Source: Verrucomicrobiota bacterium
Lineage (GTDB): Bacteria > Verrucomicrobiota > Verrucomicrobiae > Limisphaerales > UBA11358
DNA: 64,000 nucleotides
Direction: 5' to 3'
NCBI GenBank assembly: GCA_014860005.1
Contig: JACZKP010000124.1
Coordinates: forward strand, 1 to 64,000
Position numbers and translations under genes: made by a program. Numbering within the stretch: position 1 is the first letter of the stretch; each line of letters starts with the position of its first letter. The notes below the pieces were generated by a model, which worked only from the letters and a program-made list of their open reading frames with translations, made no database searches and was not told where the DNA came from. Below, in pieces: positions 16,927-24,232 of this stretch.

Positions 16927-16951
16927 GGATTAGGTCACTTTGTCGTCTGTA

Positions 16952-17503
16952 CTACTTTTCTTTCTCTCGCTCCGCATCTTCGATTTTCTTACGTGCGTCA
17001 TGGAATCGCTTATCAATTTCACTGGCAGAAGTCCCTTCTGACACTTCCTGAAAGAACTCAGCGACTGCGGACATCTGCTTTTTATGGGCGTCCACTGTGC
17101 GGGTGCTGGCTGGCCGCACCCCTTCAGTGGTTCGGATAAACACCTCCAAATCCTTCGTATCTGGATGAGATGCGACGATTGATTCAAAAAGACCGTCGCC
17201 ATCATCATCGCCTTCGGACAAGACGATATCCCCATTCACGAAATAGGTTCGCGCACCGACTTTCATCACCCCGTTGGTGTCAGCTCGGCTATACACCATC
17301 AGCACCTTCACGCCACCTCGATAAAATGTTTCCATGCGGACATCCACCTTCCCATCCTTGTTGCGATCAAGTTCAGATATTTTTGTTGTAATTTCACCGT
17401 CTGCGATGCTCTCAGGTTTGGCCGATTTCGGTTCGCCGTTTGAATGCGGACCACGACAACCAATCGTTAAAACCAGAAGCATCAGAGCTATAATAATCTT
17501 CAT
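16952..17503 (-). CDS. Lipoprotein with EF-hand-like loops
   Basis: This 183-residue protein has a lipoprotein signal (MKIIIALMLLVLTIGCRG, lipobox TIGC). Two calcium-loop-like motifs follow: DRNKDGKVDV (about 46-55) and GDDDGDGLFE (about 98-107), which match the D-x-D-x-D-G pattern of dockerin and EF-hand loops. The C-terminal part is a charged helix. It lies between the giant ATPase and a toxin-antitoxin pair, on the same strand as the ATPase and 25 nt from it. Whether it belongs functionally to the flotillin/ATPase group is unclear. No known family is recognised. Confidence 0.7.
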   Translation of the reverse strand: MKIIIALMLLVLTIGCRGPHSNGEPKSAKPESIADGEITTKISELDRNKDGKVDVRMETFYRGGVKVLMVYSRADTNGVMKVGARTYFVNGDIVLSEGDDDGDGLFESIVASHPDTKDLEVFIRTTEGVRPASTRTVDAHKKQMSAVAEFFQEVSEGTSASEIDKRFHDARKKIEDAEREKEK

Positions 17504-17525
17504 GTGTTTTATTGGTAGATGGTGT

Positions 17526-17732
17526 AACGCTCGCCCTCACCCCGGCCCTCTCCCCCAGGAGAGGGAGAAACGCTCGCCGTCTCACTTGCATTTGAACGCG
17601 GCTGTTTATCGGAATTGCCCACTGGCAAAATTCCAAAGCGCGGCGACTGGCACGTTAGCTGACGAATCACCAGTGAGCGCCGATAGCCACTCCCTCTCCC
17701 CGGGGGAGAGGGCCGGGTTGAGGGCGAGCGTT
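17526..17732. repeat. MITE-like element with 42-bp inverted terminal repeats
   Basis: The left end (17526-17567, AACGCTCGCCCTCACCCCGG...) and right end (17690-17732) are inverted copies of about 42 bp with only a few mismatches. Each arm contains a local C-tract/G-tract palindrome (CCCTCTCCC...GGGAGAGGG). The 122 nt between the arms encode nothing recognisable. It fills the spacer between the lipoprotein and the PIN toxin. Size and structure fit a non-autonomous MITE or a large REP-type hairpin. Confidence 0.75.
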
Positions 17733-17813
17733 CAACTAACTCGGTTTGTTTGTTGGTAACCACAGCAAAATCCCAATTGAATGGGCGCGCAAGCGGGTTT
17801 GCCGCCGTTGGGT

Positions 17814-18212
17814 TCAAAACACAGTTTCAAAACCAGCCGCACGGAAATGATTGTCGTTGGTGAATGCCTGGGTCAGTCCCAGCCGTCGCATAACGACGAA
17901 GGAAATCTGATCCACAATTCCGGCCGAGTTAGCTTCGCCCCGGGCATAAGCGAGCCACGCCGCCGCCCAATCCTCATCCGTCGGAGTGATCAAACACTGC
18001 TCGACTTCGAGCTTCTGTTTGAGGCGGGTGACCGCGTCGCGATAGGGCCGGCGGGCCGCGGCGTTGCCACACTCAAGTAATACATACGAAGTGGCGACGA
18101 CCTCAGCGCCCGCCGCCTGGAGATTGCGTAAGCCAGTTGCCGCCGCCTGATGCCATTGATCGGTTTTATCCCATACCGCCAGCAAACCGACTGTATCCAG
18201 CAGCACCCTCAT
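17814..18212 (-). CDS. PIN-domain toxin
   Basis: This 132-residue PIN protein begins MRVLLDTVGLLAVWDK, with D6 as the first metal ligand, E in LLECGNAAARR (about 47) and D residues in GIVDQISFVVM (about 101) and FTNDNHF (about 119). It resembles VapC toxins paired with AF2212-type antitoxins. Its start overlaps the antitoxin stop by 4 nt. It is the third PIN toxin of the window and is unlike the other two. Confidence 0.85.
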   Translation of the reverse strand: MRVLLDTVGLLAVWDKTDQWHQAAATGLRNLQAAGAEVVATSYVLLECGNAAARRPYRDAVTRLKQKLEVEQCLITPTDEDWAAAWLAYARGEANSAGIVDQISFVVMRRLGLTQAFTNDNHFRAAGFETVF

Positions 18213-18424
18213 GGCTGATGCTCGTTGTGACGGGCGGCGACGTCGGTTTCTCCGGACTCATAACGTTCGGACAGAATCTCGTAGATGGCCGCCATCCCCG
18301 GTTTCAACTGCGACGGCCCAGCGACGGTGCGCGGTTCAAACTCAACTTCGGTCTTTTCCGGCAATTCAACTTTTCCCAGCGGGCGAAAAACGCCCTGCTC
18401 ATAGACTGCGTGGATCGTCTTCAT
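18209..18424 (-). CDS. AF2212-like antitoxin (DUF104)
   Basis: This 71-residue protein begins MKTIHAVYEQGVFRPLGKVE with LPEKTEVEFEP, the hallmark beta-strand start of AF2212/DUF104 antitoxins. The tail is longer than usual and ends RHNEHQP. It pairs with the PIN toxin that overlaps it by 4 nt. The pair is inserted between flotillin and the lipoprotein/ATPase genes on the same strand, 12 nt after flotillin, so it may be expressed from the flotillin transcript. Confidence 0.85.
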   Translation of the reverse strand: MKTIHAVYEQGVFRPLGKVELPEKTEVEFEPRTVAGPSQLKPGMAAIYEILSERYESGETDVAARHNEHQP

Positions 18425-18436
18425 GGTAAATCCTTA

Positions 18437-20620
18437 TCACGTTGTCGTCTTCGACGCGAGTGATGGCTTATCCGCCAACACCGCTGACGCCATCACGTCG
18501 GACAGGCCGCTTTCCTGCGCCATCGCATGGGCGGACTTGAGCAACGATTGCAACCCACTGTCCTTGGAGGACGCGATCATTCTGCCCAGCAACGCGGCGA
18601 TAGTGAGGTTCTTAAGATCTTCGGTTTTGATGCCGAAGTCCTTTACCCACTGCGCAAGTTGGGATTTGAAGAAATCCGGGTCGCCGTTGAAGAACGTGTT
18701 CTTGATGTCGGACAACGTCTCGCTGTTGTTGACCATCCGATCCACGGATTTCCCGTTGCCCACGGCGCGGACGATCTTCTCGAAGAAGTCGTTTTCGCCG
18801 CCAACGATATCAATCTTCGCATTCTTGAGCGCTTCTCCCACAACTTCGGAATGGGCGCGAGCGATGTCGCGATTGACGTTGATGGCCGCGAGTTCGACAT
18901 CGCGTTCCTTGTTGAGGCGCAAGCGGAATTCCTCGTGCTGCTGGCCGGCTTCGTGCAGCAGCTTCATGGCCTTGGCTTTTTCCTCGATGGATTTCGCTTC
19001 GGCCAAGCCCTTCGCCTGAATACCTGTCGCCACTGCGAGTTCCTTGTCCTTCGTGCCTTCGGCTTCGGCTTCGGCCTGGGTTTGCGTGACTTTGGCATGG
19101 GCATCGCCCTTGACCTGTTCGACTTCGGCTTCGGCAATACCCAGTGCCTTGATTGCCTCGGCATCGGCCTTTTTCGCGCCAGCCTTGGCAACGATCACTT
19201 TCGCCTCGGCGAGTCCAACCGCCGCTTCCTGCGCGGCGTGACCTTCGGCTTCCTGTTCCATCGCGTGGCGCTTCTTCTCGGATGCCTTGGATTCGGCGTC
19301 GGCCATGGTCTGAATGCGTTCGGCATCGCGAGTGGCGGCATCGCGCGCGGCTTCGGAGGCGGTAACGGTCTTGATCTTCTCGGCTTCGGCGAGATGGCGC
19401 TCGGATTCCTTTTGCGCTTCCGCAGCGACAACTTTTTGCACCTGCTCCTTTTTGGCGTTCATGTCCGCCTCGATGAGCGTGACTTCGCGCACGCGATCTG
19501 CGGTCATGCGCGCTTCGATGTTCGTCTTCTCCTCCTGCTGTTGAACCACCGCTTTTTGCTCGGCCACGACGACGGCGCGTTTGCGTTCCACCTCGACGGC
19601 GGCTTCGGCAACTTTGACTTCCTTGTCCATTTCGGCGAGCGAAACGGAGCGTTCGCGGCGCACGCGAGCTTCTTCGCCTTCTTGAACGGATTCCTGCTCA
19701 AGCCGCTGCTTTTCCTTCGTGACGGTAAATTGCCGTTCCTGCACGGCGCGGTTCATGTCTTGCGTACGCAACTGGATGGATTCCTCGGCCTCCAATCGTT
19801 TGCCTTCCACTTCCTGGCGGCGGGCTTCGATCACCTTGCGCGCCTCGGCTTCTTCGTTAGCCTTGATCTCAGTGACGGCGCGCATCTGCTTGGCAGTGTC
19901 TTCCTCGTTGCGGCGCCGCTGTTCACGCTTGGCGATGTCGGCATCGGCATTTTCCTTTTCCACCTGCACCTGGGCGCGCTGCGTAAATTCGTTGGAAATG
20001 ACGCGTTCGCGCTGCGTAATCTCAGTGATCTTCTTGATACCCTCGGAATCGAGCACGTTGCTCGGGTCATGCTGATCGAGCGGCGTTTGTTCGAGATAAT
20101 CAATCGCCACGTCCTGCAACAGGAAACCGTCAAGGTCTTTGCCGATGGTGGTTTGAATCTCGTCGCGAAACTTGATGCGCTCGGTAAACAACTCATGAAA
20201 TTCCATCTGCTTGCCGGCGGTTTTGAGGGCTTCGGAAAACTTCGCCTCGAACAACTCGCGCAACTGCTCGACGTCCGACACACGTTCGGGCGTCAGCATC
20301 TGCGCCACCTTGCGAACACTTTCTTCGGTGGCGTCCACGCGGATGTAAAAGGCCACGGTGATGTCCGCGCGGATGTTGTCCTTGCAGACGAGGCCGTCCT
20401 TGCCTTTGCGGGCGATCTCGATCTTTTTCACCGAGATGTCCATGATGTGATACGTCTGGACGAGCGGCATGCGCACCATCCAGTCGAAGGAAACCTTGAG
20501 GCCGCCCCAGCCGGTTTTGATGCCGGCGCGACCAGGTTGGATTTTGCGGATGCAAAGAAGGGTGATGGCCGTGGCAACGATGGCCCCGATCAGAATCAAT
20601 CCACCAATGATGTACTCCAT
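18437..20620 (-). CDS. Large flotillin-like protein (SPFH/band 7)
   Basis: This 727-residue protein has one N-terminal membrane segment (about residues 4-24, IIGGLILIGAIVATAITLLC) and an SPFH domain (about 30-200). A very long coiled coil (about 210-560) is rich in the A-E-A repeats typical of flotillins. A C-terminal region includes IVGGENDFFEKIVRAVGNGK, like the end of YuaG/FloT. It is longer than usual flotillins (about 330-550 aa). Flotillins scaffold ordered membrane microdomains. The gene heads a minus-strand run with a toxin-antitoxin pair, a lipoprotein, the giant AAA+ ATPase and its coiled-coil partner. Confidence 0.9.
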   Translation of the reverse strand: MEYIIGGLILIGAIVATAITLLCIRKIQPGRAGIKTGWGGLKVSFDWMVRMPLVQTYHIMDISVKKIEIARKGKDGLVCKDNIRADITVAFYIRVDATEESVRKVAQMLTPERVSDVEQLRELFEAKFSEALKTAGKQMEFHELFTERIKFRDEIQTTIGKDLDGFLLQDVAIDYLEQTPLDQHDPSNVLDSEGIKKITEITQRERVISNEFTQRAQVQVEKENADADIAKREQRRRNEEDTAKQMRAVTEIKANEEAEARKVIEARRQEVEGKRLEAEESIQLRTQDMNRAVQERQFTVTKEKQRLEQESVQEGEEARVRRERSVSLAEMDKEVKVAEAAVEVERKRAVVVAEQKAVVQQQEEKTNIEARMTADRVREVTLIEADMNAKKEQVQKVVAAEAQKESERHLAEAEKIKTVTASEAARDAATRDAERIQTMADAESKASEKKRHAMEQEAEGHAAQEAAVGLAEAKVIVAKAGAKKADAEAIKALGIAEAEVEQVKGDAHAKVTQTQAEAEAEGTKDKELAVATGIQAKGLAEAKSIEEKAKAMKLLHEAGQQHEEFRLRLNKERDVELAAINVNRDIARAHSEVVGEALKNAKIDIVGGENDFFEKIVRAVGNGKSVDRMVNNSETLSDIKNTFFNGDPDFFKSQLAQWVKDFGIKTEDLKNLTIAALLGRMIASSKDSGLQSLLKSAHAMAQESGLSDVMASAVLADKPSLASKTTT

Positions 20621-20883
20621 AGGATTTGGGTAGTTATTAGAGTTTTTCCGCCCGATGAAGCGCGGTGCTTGCTCAGAATCAGTCCAACCGCACGGCCCAC
20701 GCTTTCCGGAACTGTCTCGTGGTTATCAAAAACTGGATTTCTTGGCCAATATAATTCCTGACGGATTTTGCAGTCACCCTTGGCGATTTGTTGACCTTCA
20801 CAAGCCAGCGCCGCCGGCACGCACTAATTTCGCTGGCCAGCGGATCGGCTTTGCGGCTATCGTGGCTTCAACCCATTCGACCT

Positions 20884-22047
20884 ATGAACACGATGCTTGA
20901 CGAACCCAAACGGCCCGTTGATTGCCGCCGGCCACCCGTGCGGTTGATTCCCCTTGCAGCTACGATTTCCATTTGCGCCCTATTGGTTGGGGCAAACGCC
21001 GCCGAATTGAAGACAGAAAACGTCTTCCTGATCACCACCGACGGCTTGCGCTGGCAGGAGGTGTTCACCGGGGCCGAGGAAGCCTTGCTCGCGAAAGAGC
21101 ATGGCGGCGTGAAGGACGTTGAGGGATTGAAACGGCAGTTTTGGCGCGCGACATCGGAGGAGCGGCGGCAGGCGTTGCTGCCGTTCCTCTGGAGCGAGGT
21201 GGCAGCAAAGGGCCAGATCTTTGGCAATCAAACCAAAGGCAGCTTTTCGCAGATCGTGAACGACAAGCGGTTTTCCTATCCGGGATACAGCGAGTTTCTC
21301 ACCGGCGTGGTGGACCCGCGCATTGACAGCAACAACAAGATTCCCAATCCCAACACAAATGTCTTCGAGTGGCTCAACCTGCAGCCGGGCTTCCAAGGCA
21401 AGGTCGCCACTGTCGTCAACTGGGACGTGATCCCTTGGATTCTCAACGCTGGGCGCAGTCCACTGCCGGTGTGGAGCGGCTATGCGCTGCCAGCCAACGC
21501 GTCCCGGAGTTTGACCGTGTCGCCGGAACTTGAGCAATTGGTGGAGAATACCACGCCCATCTGGTCCGGTGTCATCATGGATTCAATTACCTTTCAGGCC
21601 GCGCTGACCTACGTGAAGCAGGCACAACCCCGCGTCTTTTATGTGGCCTTTGCCGAAACCGACGAGTGGGCGCACGATGGCCGTTACGATTGTTATCTCC
21701 GCGCCGCGCACAACGTGGATCGGTTCATCCAAACGCTCTGGCAGACCGTGCAATCCCTGCCGGCCTATCGCGACACCACCAGTTTCATCATCAGCACCGA
21801 CCACGGACGCGGCTCCGGCCCACAGGATTGGCGGCATCACAGTGCGAAGATTGCGGGTGCGGAGAATACCTGGATCGCGGTGATCGGGCCGGACACGCCG
21901 CCGCTGGGCGAGCGGACGAATTGCGTGCGGGTCACCCAAAGCCAGATCGCCGCCACGGTCGCGGCGTTGGTGGGCCAGGATTATCATGCCGCCTTCCCCC
22001 CGGTGGCCGGGCCAATCAAGGAAGTGATAAAGCCCGCGGGTTACTAG
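20884..22047 (+). CDS. Exported alkaline phosphatase superfamily protein
   Basis: From the ATG at 20884 the protein has 387 residues with an N-terminal export segment (about 20-40, LIPLAATISICALLVGANA). The motif NVFLITTDGLRWQEVFTG carries the metal-binding Asp and the likely nucleophile region. Later YVAFAETDEWAHDG, FIISTDHGRG and the following H contribute metal ligands typical of the phosphatase/phosphodiesterase/sulfatase superfamily. The exact substrate cannot be read. A shorter start at 20893 is also possible. It diverges from flotillin over a 263-nt spacer in which I see no clear promoter pair. Confidence 0.8.
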   Translation: MNTMLDEPKRPVDCRRPPVRLIPLAATISICALLVGANAAELKTENVFLITTDGLRWQEVFTGAEEALLAKEHGGVKDVEGLKRQFWRATSEERRQALLPFLWSEVAAKGQIFGNQTKGSFSQIVNDKRFSYPGYSEFLTGVVDPRIDSNNKIPNPNTNVFEWLNLQPGFQGKVATVVNWDVIPWILNAGRSPLPVWSGYALPANASRSLTVSPELEQLVENTTPIWSGVIMDSITFQAALTYVKQAQPRVFYVAFAETDEWAHDGRYDCYLRAAHNVDRFIQTLWQTVQSLPAYRDTTSFIISTDHGRGSGPQDWRHHSAKIAGAENTWIAVIGPDTPPLGERTNCVRVTQSQIAATVAALVGQDYHAAFPPVAGPIKEVIKPAGY

Positions 22048-22120
22048 CCCTCGATTTCTCCCGCCGCGCAAACCAACTTCTGGACTTGGCTTGGCTTCTT
22101 GGCTAGATATTTGCCGTTTG

Positions 22121-22906
22121 ATGCATATGATTACCCGGCTGCGATTTTGCCACGTGCTTGTGGGGTTGTTGTTACTCAGCAACCTTTACCGGCAGGACAG
22201 TTCTGCCCAATACGCCAAACATTTTCACGTCCCGACGATGTTGGCTCAACTCCAACCGGTGGAGTCAGGGGCGCCGGCGACCGGCGGGCAGGAGAATCAA
22301 GACACCGGAGCGGAATCCACAAGCGAGCCACTACGGGAACGCTTGCCGGAAAAGATCAAAACAAGCGGGCGATGGTCATTCGCGTTTGGTGTGGGTATCA
22401 TTTCCGATACCCGCGTCCACGATTACTTCACGGTTAATTACAAAGAGCTCAACGGCCCAGGCAGCGGCTTGACGTACAACCTGACCGCGTCCTACCGGCT
22501 GCGGGAGTTTGACTGGAAACTCTGGAACTCGCGGGTGCAACCGCAACTGGAGTTGCCGTTCATGCTCACGCTGGTGGACGAGGACGGCAAGGACATGTTC
22601 CCCGATTACAACCTGGGATTGACGTTCCGTTGGCGCGACTTTCCCTGGAACCATTTTGTCTATACCACCTTCGCCATTGGTGGCGGCCTGTCTTACTCTT
22701 CCAAAATCTGGACCGCCGACCGCCAGCGGCATGAAGGCGAAGATCGGTCGAATCTGAAATACTGGCTGCCCCTTGAATTCACACTGGCCCTGCCTCGTTA
22801 CCCTCAGCACCAACTCATGCTCTTCATTGATCACCAGTCCGGCGGCTGGATGTTTGACACGGGCGGAGTGGACGTCTGGGGTGCCGGTTACCGCATCCAG
22901 TTCTGA
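22121..22906 (+). CDS. Outer-membrane beta-barrel-like protein
   Basis: The 261-residue product starts MHMITRLRFCHVLVGLLLLS, an export signal. A Pro/Gln/Glu-rich linker and alternating aromatic/hydrophobic strands follow (for example WSFAFGVGIIS, LTYNLTASYRL, GLTFRWRDF, AIGGGLSY), ending WGAGYRIQF. A C-terminal aromatic residue after beta-strands is the usual outer-membrane assembly signal. No specific family is recognised. A TTG start at 22091 is possible but would precede the signal with unlikely sequence. Confidence 0.65.
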   Translation: MHMITRLRFCHVLVGLLLLSNLYRQDSSAQYAKHFHVPTMLAQLQPVESGAPATGGQENQDTGAESTSEPLRERLPEKIKTSGRWSFAFGVGIISDTRVHDYFTVNYKELNGPGSGLTYNLTASYRLREFDWKLWNSRVQPQLELPFMLTLVDEDGKDMFPDYNLGLTFRWRDFPWNHFVYTTFAIGGGLSYSSKIWTADRQRHEGEDRSNLKYWLPLEFTLALPRYPQHQLMLFIDHQSGGWMFDTGGVDVWGAGYRIQF

Positions 22907-22993
22907 AGTCAAATTGCGGGCGCGCTTCAACGGTGGCGGCGGCCGGGTTTTGCTTGTTCCGATGGCTCGAATCGGAAAACCTGATTTCATCGG

Positions 22994-24211
22994 ATGAAAC
23001 CACTGCTGCGTGAAATCGAACAAGCCCGCCACCGGATTTCCGAAGGCGTTCTCTACTCGCCTTGTGTTGCGTCCGCCGCGCTCTCGGAACTGACCGGGAT
23101 GCGCATTTTCTGCAAACTGGACAACCTCCAACGCACCGGCAGTTTCAAGGAACGCGGCGCCCGCAACGCGCTACTTCAACTGCCCTGTGAGCAACGCGAG
23201 CGCGGAGTTGTCGCCGCCTCGGCCGGCAACCACGCGCTTGGCCTCGCGTATCATGGAGCGCTGCTCGACATTCCGGTCACGGTGGTGATGCCGCGTTTTG
23301 CTCCGCTCATCAAGAGCAGCACCTGCCGGCGTTTCGGAGCGAATGTAATTCTCCACGGTGAAACGTTTGCCGCCGCCAAGGAGGAAGCCGAGCGGTTGGG
23401 CCGCGAAAACGGATTCAGCTACATTCACGGATATGACGATCCGGCCATCATTGCGGGGCAGGGCACAATGGGATTGGAGATTCTTGAGCAGGTCCCCAAG
23501 GCTGAAGCGGTAATCGTCCCAATTGGCGGGGGCGGACTGATTGCCGGAGTAGCGGCGGCGCTCAAAGCCCGGCGTCCCAAGCTTCGCGTCGTGGGCGTGG
23601 AATCGTTTCGCGCACCAACCTTCACCAAAGCCTTGCGTGCCGGCCGGCCGGTGAAGATTCCCGGCGCCACCACACTGGCGGATGGTCTTAGCGTGCCGCA
23701 AATCGGTGCCTACGCCTTCACAATCGCCAAGTCACTTGTGGATGAAGTTGTTCGCGTCAGCGAGGATGAAATTGCCCTGGCCATTCTGCGAATTTTGGAA
23801 CTGGAAAAAACGGTGGTGGAAGGCGCGGGCGCAACGCCGCTGGCCGCCTGCCTTTCCGGCAAACTGAATCATCTCCGCGGCAAGTGCGTGGTTCTGGCCC
23901 TGTGCGGCGGTAATATTGACCCGAACATCCTGGACCGGGTGATCGAGAAAGGCCTGGTCGTGGACGGGCGACTCACGCGCTTCACAGTCGTCATCAGTGA
24001 CCGGCCGGGCGGTCTGGCGAAACTTGCGCGATTGCTCGCCGAGGCCGGCGCCAGCATCAAGGAGGTAACGCACGACCGCGCATTCGCCGGCGCTGATGTG
24101 TCCACGGTGAATGTTTTTTGCACGCTGGAAACCCGCGATCATCGGCATGTGCGTGAGGTGCATCGCCAACTGCGGCAAAACGGGATTCGCTTTTGCCGAA
24201 GCATCCGCTAG
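22994..24211 (+). CDS. ilvA: Threonine ammonia-lyase with ACT domain
   Basis: This 405-residue PLP enzyme deaminates threonine to 2-oxobutanoate. Visible are the PLP lysine in RTGSFKERGARNALL (about 54), the ASAGNHALGLAYHG substrate loop, the glycine-rich PIGGGGLIAGVAA phosphate cup and LALCGGNID near the end of the catalytic domain. A C-terminal ACT domain (about 325-405, FTVVISDRPGGLAKLARLL) could give allosteric control. Single-ACT forms of this length are usually called IlvA1/TdcB type, so the enzyme may be biosynthetic or catabolic. pheT follows by 21 nt. Confidence 0.88.
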   Translation: MKPLLREIEQARHRISEGVLYSPCVASAALSELTGMRIFCKLDNLQRTGSFKERGARNALLQLPCEQRERGVVAASAGNHALGLAYHGALLDIPVTVVMPRFAPLIKSSTCRRFGANVILHGETFAAAKEEAERLGRENGFSYIHGYDDPAIIAGQGTMGLEILEQVPKAEAVIVPIGGGGLIAGVAAALKARRPKLRVVGVESFRAPTFTKALRAGRPVKIPGATTLADGLSVPQIGAYAFTIAKSLVDEVVRVSEDEIALAILRILELEKTVVEGAGATPLAACLSGKLNHLRGKCVVLALCGGNIDPNILDRVIEKGLVVDGRLTRFTVVISDRPGGLAKLARLLAEAGASIKEVTHDRAFAGADVSTVNVFCTLETRDHRHVREVHRQLRQNGIRFCRSIR

Positions 24212-24232
24212 GCTCTCCGGCCTTTAATTGAA

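Noticed and set aside
18527..20761. A 744-codon open frame on the plus strand
   Set aside because: It mirrors the flotillin coiled-coil repeats; the G/F/L-rich translation is an antisense artefact of A-E-A repeats.
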